64,000 bases of DNA from Allacma fusca. Lineage: Eukaryota > Arthropoda > Collembola > Symphypleona > Sminthuridae. The number at the start of each line of letters is the position of its first letter. Position 1 is the first letter of the stretch. The position numbers were made by a program, and so were the translations under genes. The stretch covers positions 51,842,386 through 51,906,385 of the forward strand of contig OX359248.1 of assembly GCA_947179485.1 (NCBI GenBank), read 5' to 3'. Under the pieces are notes generated by a model. That model saw only the letters and a list, made by a program, of their open reading frames with translations. It ran no database searches and had not been told where the DNA came from. This document shows, piece by piece, positions 33,285-46,215 of this stretch.

Positions 33285-36200
33285 AACTTTAAGTAAAATT
33301 TTGGTTCCTTCTTCTTCAGGGATGTATTTAATGCAGTCTGGATGTCCTGTTTTGTAAAATTTTGACGTTTATTTTGTTCCTTCGTTTGGAAATTTCCTGG
33401 TGTGCATATTTTTTTTACAAGAAAGTTTCAATGATTACAAAACTTTGTATGATTCGTCTGGTTCATTGATTCTGACTGATTTGTTTAGTTTTGGAAGGGA
33501 ATAAATCCAGATACAATGCTCCAGTTTCTGTCATGCTGTTGTAGCTAATTTATAGTCAGGAGTTGAAACATTGTGGCTGTTGTTGTAAAGAGCACAGTTC
33601 AATTTGGAAGTTTCTCCTTCCGTTTTGTGATTGAGATAAGTTGAGGGAAGTTTTTGGGAACTCGAAAATGGAGAGGCTTATCTTCAAAGTTGGAAACTTT
33701 TGGCAAATGCATTTGTTCATGGACACTATCTTGGAACATGCACATAAAGTTTAGAGCCAGGAGCAAGAGAAGGAGCAGCATGCACATACAACATCCACTT
33801 GGAGTTCATGGACTAGTAGTACTGTCTCCAAGAAGTAATATTTTAGTTTTGAGGGTGCAAGTAAGTAAGTAAGTAAGTAATAGCTAAAGTTTTTTTGTTA
33901 CTTCTTGTGTGTTTCATCATCTACTCATATACCTCCTTGGAATGTACATGGGAGATACATACCATATATAAATTTATGAGACACAGAGAAAAGAGAGAGA
34001 GAGAGAGGGAGAAAATCCTGTACCTTTTTCAGGGAGTAAGAAAAAAAACTCCAATTTTCTTCTTCCCGACTGAATGAGCAAAAGAGCTCTAGTGAATCTT
34101 TCCAGACTGAAATGTAAAAGTGTGGGAGATGTAATGTAAAAGTAGAGGAGCATGTATAAAAGAAGGGAAGAAAATTTGGAGAGAGAGAGAATGAGATGAA
34201 AAATATACGAGATGGATGAGAGACAAGGAAGACGAAGGATGCAAAAGGTTCCATTTTCATCCTCTATGTCTGTTTATAGTAAAGTGTGTTGCTGAAAAAG
34301 TTTTTTTTTTCTTGGGAAAAACTTCACTCTGCAGAGACAAGGATAGATACTTACTCAAAAAAAAAAAAGAGCAGAGCTCCATACTTTGGACTTTATTTCC
34401 CGGATCTTCTACTCTCTGGACACAGAGAATAGATGAGGGACGATCAAGATGAAAAATGTTGAGTGAAAGAAAGGAAAAGCATCTTCTTTCTTCAAGGCGT
34501 CTATACACTCTTTGTACATATGTACATACATATGTACACACTCTCACTGCATTATACATTTTTGTACTCCACTCTCTTAGAGATGTTAAAGATATCTTCC
34601 CTATTTTTGTTGACATACTCAAAAGCGTCTGGGGCTCCTGACAAAAAATGAAGAAACTGTTCTTCTCTTTTCTCCTTTATGACAGGGCCGGGACTGGTGA
34701 TGGGAGGGAAAGTTTTGAAATTTTAATTGCAAGAATTCCACGGAACTTTCTAAGACCTCTACAATTATCAAGACTCTGGGCTGTTTCCATTTTAAAAATT
34801 TAATTTTCCTCTCTTTTTCCTCCTTCAACTTTTTCTACTGAGGCAGCATTTAAAATTCATATTGTTAATAATTAACCTTCCCACCACGAGCTTTTTCACT
34901 GGGAACGTTCCACTCGGGCTGGTTCCCTCCTCATAGTATAGCAAAAACCTCTCACCAATTCCCATAAATGGCATGCTCTTTCCTCCGAGAGCTGATGAGG
35001 AAAGATGTGGGTAGGGCTATGTAGGGACGTATGTAAGTCCACATATAATTTCATTACGGAGATGCTCTACAGAAGCAGACAAAACGAGTTCTTCCTCTAA
35101 TTTACAATTTAATTTACAAGCCCAAACTTTATTTCTCCTCCTCTTCACCACTAGTGTTGTAGAGACTACATCTGCAGAGAGCCTCTCTGCTGTCTAAATA
35201 CACTCCAATTATTATATTCCAGTTTCTCATATGACTCTGAGGCTGGGCTAGGAATTGGGATTTTGTATCTGTGTAGGGAAATATGGCAGCTGGGAGCTGC
35301 AGTGCTGGAAAAATTCTAGTACTAGGAAATATGTATACTCAACTTCCCTCACTCACTCTGCCTGTCTGTCTCTGTCCAGTCATTTCAGGGAAGGGGAACT
35401 TTGTCAGTTTAATTAAATTCGGAGTAATTATCGAAATTATTCTTATCTCAAGCAATGTAACTCCCAGCTTTTCATCATCGCCCTGTAGCAATAGCATGGC
35501 TCTGCAACACATTGACTCAATGCCCATGGAAAATTGTCGCATGTCCCTGCATCAAAATTACCCTCGTGTTTCTCAAATTATCCCCAGTTTCTCAAATTTG
35601 AGTTATGAGCAGAACACTCTCCCTCAGCAGTCTCTCCTTGGCTTGAATTTCGTTTTAAAAAATATAGCGTCCAATTTTATAAGTTATTAAGACAATATTG
35701 TAATTTTGTTACAGTCAAAATGACTTTTATTGTTAGATGAAGTGTCCACTGTACTATCGGGATACTATTTTTTCCCACGGAAGTTTAACGGAAATAAAAA
35801 TCTTCCTTTGAAATTTTAAACTATACCACATAAGTCAGCATGGTATATACTAGGAAGAATTAATTTTTTAATTTAAAATGTAATTAATCCTTGAAGGTTT
35901 CAAATTAAACTGAAAACATTTGTTTCTCAAGGTAGGCTTAGAACTGAGGGATTAATGTATCCAGCTCAAACTAAGATTCCCCAGTGAGATTACTACTGAC
36001 AGCTTGGTAAAGTCCTGGGAGATATTGGCCTGGTGTGAGTTTTGTTTTTCGTGAGCTTTCTCCTGCTTTTAGTCTTAAAAGTAGTTGGGACTAACATAAA
36101 ATAAGGTTGTCGTCGTAAATACAGACAAATTCAATCTTGTTTCATGTTCCTTTCAGCTCCTTCTCCTTCCTTTCTTCAGTTCGTTCTGTACAGCTATCCC

Positions 36201-38993
36201 AGTTCCATTTTGCACGTCAGACTGTATACTCAAATGAGTTGTCAGGCCCTTTGATGGGTGGAAGAGCACGGGGCTACTTATACAATGTCCATGTGTGGAT
36301 GTCATGTTTGGATTAAAAGGGGAAAAAATTGGTGGTCTGTGTTAACTCCTTGGCATGAACTTGGATCAGGAGGAAAAACCTCTTTGCGTGTGAAGTCTTT
36401 CGGTGGAAGGGGAACTACTTCCTGAATTTATTTTTCAAAGTTAAAGCTCCAAGGGATTTTCCGAAAGGATTTTTGCCTTAGCTCATGCTGCTACTAGTGT
36501 AGCAATAAGGATAATCCATAAGCTGGAGCTCTCTCACTATAACCAATCCTGAGATTACATACAAAACTAAGAAAATAGTCCCTCTCTACACTTATTACAC
36601 TAGCTCCTAGCCCTCTGAAAGTAAATTCTAATTTTGATATTAAATTCTATACGTACGGGAAATTTAAGCCAAGTTTCTAACTCAGAGCTTAAATTATAGT
36701 GGATTTCAAAACTGGGGTATTCCCAAATGGTACAGGAGCTCGGGTGGGAAGGTAAATGAGGATGTTGCAAGTTCCAAAGTAATTAAGGTAAGAATGGCGT
36801 GAGAAATACCAAAGTAGATTTTGAAGTAGAGGGAGTTACTCAAGGAATATAAATAGGGAGGCTTTCATTGAAATCCAATTAAGTTGTCATAATTGATTGT
36901 ACGAAAGCACAGGATCGTTTTGTTAATTTTAGAATTGGTCAAAGCTTCGTTTTTAAAAATGTCAAATTCTGCTCCGTAGGATTGTTTTAATAAGAGGGGA
37001 TTGTGTGTATTGTGTTTAGCTCTAATAAGGATTTTGCAATAGGGAAGACAGGTATGGGCTTAATTACTAGCACGTGTCTCATAATGGAATATTATGGTCA
37101 GATGTTTGAGGAGCTATTTATGCAGGAAGGTGGGCTCGTCCCATAGGGCTGGATCCAAGGACAGTTTTACATAATGATCTCCTATGACTGTACTAAATAC
37201 CCTTTTACAACTCCTGCCGGCATATCTGCATGCGTCCACGGCTGTAGTTGGGAATGGGGGTTATGCCAGAGAGCGGCCATTCCAGTGTGCTTGAGGATCC
37301 GAGGCCCTCCTGATTATTATTACAGATAACAGATGCAGTAAGTGGAGGTAAAGCTTCCACAATCACTACTTCTCTTCGAAACCGTCCATAACTACTAATC
37401 CCCAACGTGTAGTAGGCAGGAGCGAGAGGAGAATCCCACCATGGATGAATATACATGTGAATACGAAAAGGTGGCGTTTAGTACCTAATCCCCTCAAACC
37501 GCATGAAACCAGATCATGGAGTTTATTGTAGACCTTCTTCCTCCTCGTCCTTCCCAAATAATGGCTCTGTCTGCAATTCCCGATTTCTTTCTTCTTCCCC
37601 TCTCCCGAAACATTCAAACCCAGCCCAAGGATTTGTCCTTCTTGTAATCCACAGCTTATGGAAGCAATCCTCTCAAAATTTCCCAACTCCTGGAATCTTC
37701 ACTTTCAGTCCAGGAGCAGGAGTTCCTCATCTCACAATCCCGGTTTTTGGAACTTGTCTGAAATTTGAATTTGAAACCAAACCATGCTTGTAATCTAAAT
37801 TTGGAACATAAACTTAGTGAACAATCAAAACCTAAAACCTAAGCTAAGTCTATCATCCAAATCTAAATTTCAAACTCCATCTCTATCTAAATCCAAAACC
37901 TGGACTCTGTAATGTGAGTTTAAAATTGAGCCTAGAATATCTCTGATTAAGATGCAAGTAATAAAGTACGTGCTGCCAAAAGATTTTTATTTCACTGACG
38001 AAATCTTCTTGTAAAAAAACATTCTAATTACAACCCAATCTCATGCTATACAAGCACCAGCACCCTAAAAGTACACAAAAATTGACTTTTATGCAAAACC
38101 TATGGCACAATGGTTTGAATAGAAGAACAGTAAAAATTGTAGGAAATTTTGAAATATTTTAGAACTATTTTCGCGCCCACAATGAATGTGCTCTTACAAG
38201 GGAGGTCTCTCATAGCGAGAGTACACTCTGTGAACGAGTACATAAATTATGTAAAGAACACCTTCCATAGAATATTCTAAAAACATAAATAAATAAAATA
38301 TAAACTAATATATAAAAATTAAAATAGAAAAGAAAAGAACAAAAAAAAAGAATTTCGGAAGTGTACAGGACATTTTACATTTGGATTAGAAAAGGTTTGG
38401 AGATATTCTCAATTATGCAAAAAGCTACCCTCCAAATGATTTCCTGTATCAAAAGTTATGACTCCTATTCCTTGCTCTTGGTAATAGTCAAAGGAGGAAA
38501 CGAGGGACAAGGTGCAGGTGCAAGTGATGACAGACAAGATGAATGAAATAGTTTTCCGCTGAGGAAAGGTTCCTTTAAATTAACACAATTTTTCCAGCTA
38601 TCTCTGATCTTCCGTATCTAACATACACATGGGACTGAGGCTTGAGAGATTTTTTTAGTCTTTCTTTCGAAGTTAGTAATACACACAGGAGTGGATGCTT
38701 GTGTGTGCTTGCGTATGTAAATGTATGGAAGTCGCGTCATCCGTTTAATTCAATTAGTTTTCTGACTGATTCATTAGGCAGTTGGATGGAGGAAGAATGC
38801 AAGCGTATTTTATTCGGTGAGCTGGATCTCTCCTCTATATCTGTGGCTGCACAAGAGATAATACGATGAAAGTTTTACTTGTTTCTTTTTTCAATCAGAT
38901 CAAACTAATGAAGGGACTGGTGTGCTTCTGTACGAGAAAACTTTGTCGATATAACTAGATGAGAATGTGACTGACTTTTGGTATCTCCTTTTG

Positions 38994-38995
<2 letters not shown>
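33285..38995. other. Noncoding stretch, no gene recognised
   Basis: Contains an (AAGT)n array at 33858-33880, short GA arrays near 34000 and 34180, and GTACATATGTAC palindromes near 34515. The 135-codon plus-strand frame at 35283-35690 starts with an ATG but has no domain, signal peptide or neighbouring gene signals. Confidence 0.45.
33858..33880. repeat. (AAGT)n microsatellite
   Basis: Five to six tandem AAGT units. Confidence 0.9.
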
Positions 38996-39028
<33 letters not shown>

Positions 39029-39042
39029 CTCTCTCTCTCTCT
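38996..39042. repeat. (CT)n microsatellite, about 47 bp
   Basis: CT alternation with one CG interruption near 39025. Confidence 0.95.
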
Positions 39043-42000
39043 GGCTGGCTCTCGTTTTCAGAACAAAGTTAACTGGGTAGCTTAATTGGATTTGTGAAAA
39101 GCTGCTGCTGCTCCACACACGGGCTAGGGAGCTCTCTTGGTATTCTTTCTTTTTTTTATGCATTTATTGATTCCACGATGAGCTTGGGCTTGGCCAAACT
39201 TTTGAATGTTGTTGAGTTCTTAAATTGGATCAAGTTAATTGGCTAACAGGGCTGCAGCCTGACCACCAAACGAACCCAATTTATACCATCAGTACTCCCA
39301 CATTCACACTTTCCTCTCTATTAGTTTAATTGGAACCGAGTGCTCCGAACAAATTGATTCACTACTTTCCTATGGCCCTATTTCAATGGCCGAGACCAGC
39401 CTTCCCATGTTTATCTTCCGTTGGGCTTCAATCGTATGCACACAATCCTTCTCTCACCATTCCCAAGTGTTGACGCGGACGCTCTTCCTCTCATGTGTCA
39501 ATTCATCTGACATACATTCCCCAGTCACATTTTTCTCGCTGCTGTGGACTATTATTTAAATGCCCCATCAATTTATGAGGCTGGTCGTGGATAAACATTA
39601 AGCTCCAGCCTCCAGCTCCACAAACTCTTGTTTCTTTTCAATTTACAATGAGAATCTTTTTCCTAATTAAATGTCAGTACTTTGGAAATTTGAGCCTCTC
39701 AAAACGTGTCAAATTCAAGGAATTCACAAATTTAGAAATAACATTCGAATTTTAAGAAGCTGAATGTAAGGGAGGATTGGCTCTCAAAACTCCTCACATT
39801 TAAAACTTCTGTCAAAAGCTTGTAGGATGGAAGGTTGGAAAAATTTTCAAAACTGGGAAAATGTAGGTTTTGGGAAAATTTTGAGGGAGTTTTTTTTTTA
39901 TCAAAGGGAGTAAATATATATTTGGGAGTAAAATCCCTTGTGAAAGTAAGAGCTGGGAAGGGACTATATGAATAGTACTTTCTAGGACCTATAAAAAGGA
40001 AAGCGGCTTTAGTGTAAGCCGACCTTAAAGTAAGGAGGAATCATCGGCTCAAGGGAAATTTTGGTAACTTGTCTCTTTGCACGAAATGGGACTGGAATCT
40101 TGGAGGTCCCAGGGCTTACTCAAAATATACCCAAAAAGGAACTATAGATATATTCCATGCTGAGGTCTAGAGAGAGAAAAAGGAGGATTCTCCTATTATC
40201 CTTCTGCCCTCACATTTTATGACACCCGACCCACCTAAGAATTGGCTTAGAGGCTTAAACCTTCGGAAATTATTTGGAGCCCTGGAACTAGGATCCAGTA
40301 AGTTTCTTTATTTTCCCCCTCGTCCGAATCTTCCTCCAAAATGTTTCCTTGAGATGTGCCAGGAATTATGGAAAAAGTTAGATACACGAAATGGAATTTT
40401 CCTGCTAATTCATAATGCCGTATTTGCCCAGATATAAAACAAAACTACATATCTTCTGGAGCTCACATTCCCAAATGGAACTGTCTTCTAAACCTGGGAC
40501 CTAAGAAGTTAATTAGTGAGTTCCAGATTTTAAATTTGAATGAGAGCAAAATCTGTGAAGCATTTTTTGTAATTAACATTTTCCTAAAATCAAAGTGGAA
40601 TTTCAACTCAAATCCACATTATCTCTTCAGATCCTATCGGTTAAAGTTGTGTACACTCAGTGGGGAAAAACAATTGGAGGGAGCTTTATCTCAGCATGAA
40701 TACAGATTCATATTGATATGAATGACGTAAATTCCTTTCAACATTATATTCCAGTTGAATTGAAACCAACTCCCAGACTGTGGCAATGGCAGCCTTTCAA
40801 AGAACATGGTTCCTTTGACGTTTCCTCCATTCCCTTTCAACTCACTCTCTCTCTCTCTTGTTCCTTCCGTGAGCCACAAAACCACAATGACAATTGTACG
40901 TCCGTCCACATGTGAATCTGGAAAAAAATCGGATAGAAAACAGAAATGTCATGAATTACGAAACGTGAATTAAATCTCTCCAAGAGAGAAAAGCAATAGT
41001 AACAAAAAAAAAAGTATAGGAAAAGAATAGCTCTCAGATATTCCTCAAGCTCTGCTATACATTGTAGCAATAATCCATTATCTATTGTGAATCCCCTTTT
41101 TTCCCTTAACACAACATTCTGTATTGACTCCAAGCACAGGGAAATATTTTGGTGGATGTTTACATTATAACTTCCATAGACAAAATACAAGCCACAAAAA
41201 TATTTTGAAGAGTGGGACCATTGAAATGTGGTAGAGTCATTGACAAAATAAGACACTAGGCTGTACATACATATGTACTGCTCCAAGGCTATGTATACTT
41301 GTGAGCTGTCTCAAGTGGTGAGGAAAACGTTGGAAAAAATTCAATATAAAAGTTTAAGCAATGATGAGAGCACAAAAGGATGGAGGGAAGTATGATAAGT
41401 ACATGTAAAGGGGGGAAAAGCGAGAAAATATCACTATTTTATTCCTATAGATATAGTCTCCTATCTCTAGTCTAAATATGTACTCCATTGGTGGGATTTA
41501 GTTCTACATAGAAAAATGTCTACTAAAACGGGACGGAAAGTAAAGCTCCTGTTTTTGGCTACTTACTCAAAACTCACATCTTCTCTTGCCACTACTGACT
41601 GACAGGGAAAAAAAACTTTCATTCATTTTCATCATTGAATAAAAGATACTGACATAGAGCTGTTCACGCTGCGTGAGATAAAATGAAAATGCTTTTAACA
41701 AAATTACATTCTCTCGCTCGTCTTCTCCGTCGTCAGTTTAGCTTTAGTAATAGAATTTCCCTATCAGTAGCTTTGAAGATGGGATGATGCGAATGAAAAA
41801 GCTTTGGAGAAAATTCAACTTTTTCACGCTTCTCTCTCTCTCTCTCTCTCTATTCCCAAAACTTTTGACTCTCAACTGCGACTTCGACTCCATCATGATG
41901 AAAAGCTAAACTTATCTCATATTGACGTGACTTTGTGATTCTTCTTGGGACTTTTATTTCCTGATATTTGGCTTCTCTCAAAGATTTTCTTCCTTTTTCT

Positions 42001-44290
42001 CTCCCCACTCACGAGAACAGAGGAGTGGTAAGGATGAAGGGTTTTCCTATCGCATATTTTTTTCTCATCTGTAAACTATAGGTACATAAGATGCAGAGGG
42101 TCTCCAGCCTGCTTTTAACCGATTTGTATCTTCCCTTTTAGCAGTCTCGTCTGTCACTGAATGGGAAACATGGATTGGGTGTAGTCGCATGTGCTGTATT
42201 GAGTTTATCGATGGGGAAAAAAGCTCGGATCGTATAACTTTCTCGGCAGCACATACCCTCTTTTTTCCCTATTTATGTCCCGAATGTAAATTCAACACGT
42301 AAAATCTTGAGTATTGGCCTAGGATTACATTCCGAGCAGTTCACAACTGTCAAAGGGAACTACGTACGCCCGACTTTCTTATATCTGTAGCAATAAGAGT
42401 ATGGAAACATATGTGCATAACTCTCTGTAGAAGGACAGATAATATTATGGAGCTTCTGGTAACAACATTCGTTTAACTCTCTCTACTTCATAATTTTCTA
42501 TGGTGTTTATTTTGAGGGGTAAAATGTTCCAATGACAAAGTGCAAAAAATTTTGTATGAAATAGTGTCTTATTACATATAGTTTGTTCCTCATAGAGAGT
42601 CCCTTATAATAAGAAGAACATTCTTAACAATTATATTTAGAAAATGGACCCTTTTGCTCCAATGTTAATTTTGCTCCTTGGGACAATTTTTCTCGGATGA
42701 ATTTATCTCTTAAGAAATTCCCGCCTTGTAAGAATTGTCTGTGTATTGTCGGAAGGTAAAACAAATAATGAGTCAGGAGTGGAGGGAGGAAATGGTTTCG
42801 CAGTAAAACATGAATTTGTTAGTCTTTGACCATTGTGAGGACAATAACCACCCTGGAGTGAGTGCAATAATATTAGCAGCCCGTAATAGTAAGCGTGGGA
42901 TTGGAGCAAATAGGACTCTGTACGTGACAAGACCCTGTAGGATAGGATGTGAGGAGCAAAAGACTCCTGTTCGCCTTGACCTAAGGAAGGAACGAGCGGG
43001 GGCAACGATGTGGAACTCTCGATGAGTGTAACCCGATCTCATGTTTTCTCATTGGGCTGGACGTTTTTTGTTTTAAGTGCCACTTTACGAACGGTTAGAT
43101 TACGCATTTTATAATAAATAAATGGATTCTGCGGTAGACTAATTCCCTCTTGTTCCCTTATCAGCAGAGAACTTAAGCATTCTTTTGAAGATAGCGCTAT
43201 CATTCCCACCAATGTCTCACCCTCTGTGGATTATCTCCAGTAATGGACTATAATCTGGTTTTTAGTATGCAGTGCATCCTCCTCGAAGATACATCCTTCC
43301 AATATATATTATGTGAACGGCCTCGAGAGCAACTTCCAGTTATAATTAGACCCCGTGCATACATATCTACATACTACTGGTGTTCCTCTACACACTTGTA
43401 GCATTACGACTTGGGAAAACTTGTTACGGTAACTGGTCAAATTGGAGTTGTGAGTAGGAAATGATGTCTCACAACTGGTCCTGCCTCACTTCCATTTAAA
43501 ATCTGCTCCTACTGCTCCGTCAGCTTGGGGAAACTGATTACGTCCACAATATTGCCATTTCATGGATGTTCCTTGTAGTACTAACTCTTGACATGCTGTG
43601 GGAGTGAGTGTTCAATTAACAACGTACTTGTTAATACCTCCCAAACTCTTTCCCTTCCCAGTCTTCAGAAGATTCTTCCAAATTTCCAAAAGATGCACCC
43701 ACAATTTTCATAAATACGCAATCACTTTCATTTCTCCTCAACTTAAAATATTTCCAAACCTTCCTCCAGGGGTTTCAAAGAAATTTCAAAACAAAAACTT
43801 TAGATAAATATTTCATTGGGATTTTTCAATTTCATTATTTGAGAACGTTCCCATTTACGACAGTGACATTTTTTTCTGAATGTTATAAGTACAAGACAAA
43901 TTTTGCTATTTTACAAGATTCTGTTTGAATTTCCATGGGAATATCCCTCTGGGTAAGGTGTGTTCAGTATGGCAGTAAAAATTGTGAAATATTTTTGAAA
44001 TTCAATGACCATCGGAGTTTTTCAGAGTCTGAGCTCCAATGCGTTAATTTAGTATGGAAATTCAAAGTGAGCTTCCACTCCAGAGTTCCTATTGGTCGTT
44101 AGATGCAAATGTGTTTTCCTGGAAGGAAAACAATTTTTTAGCCATTGTAGGAATATTTTGTTGTCGTGCTGTATAGAGTTGAAATCTACTACTACAGAGG
44201 AGGGAGACATGAGGGAGAGGACGTCACTGGGCACGTACATACGGGACAATAATGGAGGCGAGGAGGGGGAGGATGACAATGGAATGACTT
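39043..44290. other. Noncoding stretch, no gene recognised
   Basis: A (CT)n lies at about 41828-41850. The 149-codon minus-strand frame at 40837-41286 ends in a CT tract and has no domain. Nothing else stands out. Confidence 0.4.
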
Positions 44291-44508
44291 GTGCATTGAG
44301 TCAGCATTGCATGACTTGAAAATAGATTTAGACAGGAGACGGATCGAGCATTGGGCTCCGGAGAGAATATGGAAGCGGCGAAGGCAGATAAAAGAGTCTA
44401 ATTCAATTATTCTCGCTCGATTAATGCGCACCGCCTTTGATTATGTTTCTCCTGCTGATAAGCTTAAGTGCCTTCGTGCTTGTGACTGTGTGACTCCGTA
44501 TAGACCTC

Positions 44509-44510
<2 letters not shown>
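44290..44510. promoter_or_regulatory. Repeat-free island with homeodomain and TCF-like cores (speculative)
   Basis: Sequence of more balanced composition with TCTAATTCAATTATTC, CGATTAATGCGCA and CCTTTGATTATG within about 60 bp (44395-44450). These give clustered ATTA/TAAT cores and a TCF-like CTTTGAT. It ends at a (GT)n array. A frame is open through it but runs into the microsatellite. It could be a conserved noncoding element, but this cannot be tested here. Confidence 0.15.

Positions 44511-44532
<22 letters not shown>
44511..44532. repeat. (GT)n microsatellite
   Basis: Eleven GT units followed by GTAT and GTAC motifs. Confidence 0.9.
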
Positions 44533-44541
<9 letters not shown>

Positions 44542-45799
44542 CGTACTTATATGGTATGGGCACTGACTCCTCCGAACACGTCTCCGCTCTCAACTCATCA
44601 TTTTTCACCCTTTTCTCCCGTCTGGGTCCCTCCCTTATTTTGGACATCCCAACGATGCCATTCCCAAACCCGTGACACCATCTAGAAAGTCCTGGGGAGA
44701 AGTAAGAGTTGACTCGGGGCCCCAAGTACCCAAGACAGGCTTGTCCCAGATCCACTGCCGTGAGACATAACTCCTGATTCCAACACCATCTTTGTACAGT
44801 TCCATTCGTTTTAACTCCCGAATTAAAAATGTGAGACTTCCAAAGAGCAAACGAAATTCCTCCAAACTCCCAAAGAAATGTTTCTGAAGAGCAGACAACA
44901 TTTTATGGAAATTGCATTCAAATTTAAGACCAGCCGGAATCCTCCAACAATCCTGAATTTTCCCAATTTCAAACAATTTCCCCCAAAATGCACTAATCAT
45001 TTTCCCTATAAATTTACAAACGTCCAATACTACATTAGATTTCTTACACGTTAAAATTAATTCACTTGAACGAATTAAGAATTACATATACTGTAATTAC
45101 TTGAATTAGGAATTATTTTAGAAATATCACACAGTTAAAAAAAACATGGGTTTTCATTCCTCCATTTAATTAGCTGTAGGAAAAAATGACCCAAGGAAAA
45201 GTATTACGTCATTTGTAATGGAATAGAGTCGTCATTGAATTACAAGGTGCATTAAATTCTGACAAAATGAATTTTTGTAGAGTAGGTGTCATCAATTAGG
45301 GTGGACTTGAGCACTTTGAGTCACATGGCATGAAATATTACAAAGCGAGGAAACTAAGACGGTTTCCAGCCCATAAATCAAAATGTCAGATGAATCATCC
45401 ACGTTTACAATTTAATTGGGTGTTGGTGTAGGTGCGTTTGGTAGTAAAATAAAAAAAAAAGAGGATGGAAATGTCGAGGAAAAATTATGAATGAAGAAAA
45501 TGAAGTATGAGAGCTCATAGGCCGGGAACATACAGTAGTAGGATTTTACTACACCTTGTACCCGAACCCCATGGAAGTAAATAGGATATGTGAGGACCGG
45601 TGAGAATAGAGGAAGCTATACGGACTGCGTGTGGGTATATGTGTGTGTGTGAGTTGAAATAGGAGTAATAAAACTAAGGGAAAAAATTAATGTGCAATAA
45701 GGTAATAATGTGTTGATTGTCTCGAGCAAATCAACTCCAGTGATGTTCCTATTAGTTGTGTACATACCTCTAGCGTTGGCTATGGCACTGGTTCATTTC

Positions 45800-45822
45800 C
45801 TCTCTCTCTCTCTCTCTCTCTC
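45800..45822. repeat. (CT)n microsatellite
   Basis: Uninterrupted CT alternation. A sister array follows 34 bp later. Confidence 0.9.
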
Positions 45823-45855
45823 AAACAGAAAATAACAATGTGAGTTTTGCCCTTT

Positions 45856-45878
45856 TCTCTCTCTCTCTCTCTCTCTCT
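45856..45878. repeat. (CT)n microsatellite
   Basis: CT alternation, the second of a close pair. Confidence 0.9.
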
Positions 45879-46174
45879 TCTCAAATGCTCCACTGCGTAC
45901 GTGTAGACGTGAAAGTGTGTGTGAAATGGTGGGAAACTACAAGTCAAGCCATATGTGTAACATTGTATAGTCAATAAATGCAATGAGTGGAATGATAAAT
46001 ACGAAAAACAAGAGAAGTTGGCATTCAAATCGACATTTAGGTGCTTGATGAGCTGTAAAAAGGTAATTTCCACTCATTTTAAAGGCCATTACTTCCATCG
46101 TTTTGGTAGCAAAAGTTTAATTTCAGTTCGTAAAAATCCTCTCACATGGAAACAGTGCATAGCATCTGTATGGA

Positions 46175-46175
<1 letters not shown>

Positions 46176-46215
<40 letters not shown>
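46176..46215. repeat. (AC)n microsatellite, about 40 bp
   Basis: AC alternation with one CT interruption, followed by further CACA-rich sequence to about 46255. Confidence 0.95.

Noticed and set aside
35283-35690. 135-codon ATG-started plus-strand frame
   Set aside because: No recognisable domain and composition like translated noncoding DNA. Kept only as a remark.
40837-41286. 149-codon minus-strand frame, the longest on the right side
   Set aside because: Hydrophobic and Cys/Phe/Tyr-rich without any domain, ending in a CT tract, with no splice or promoter context.
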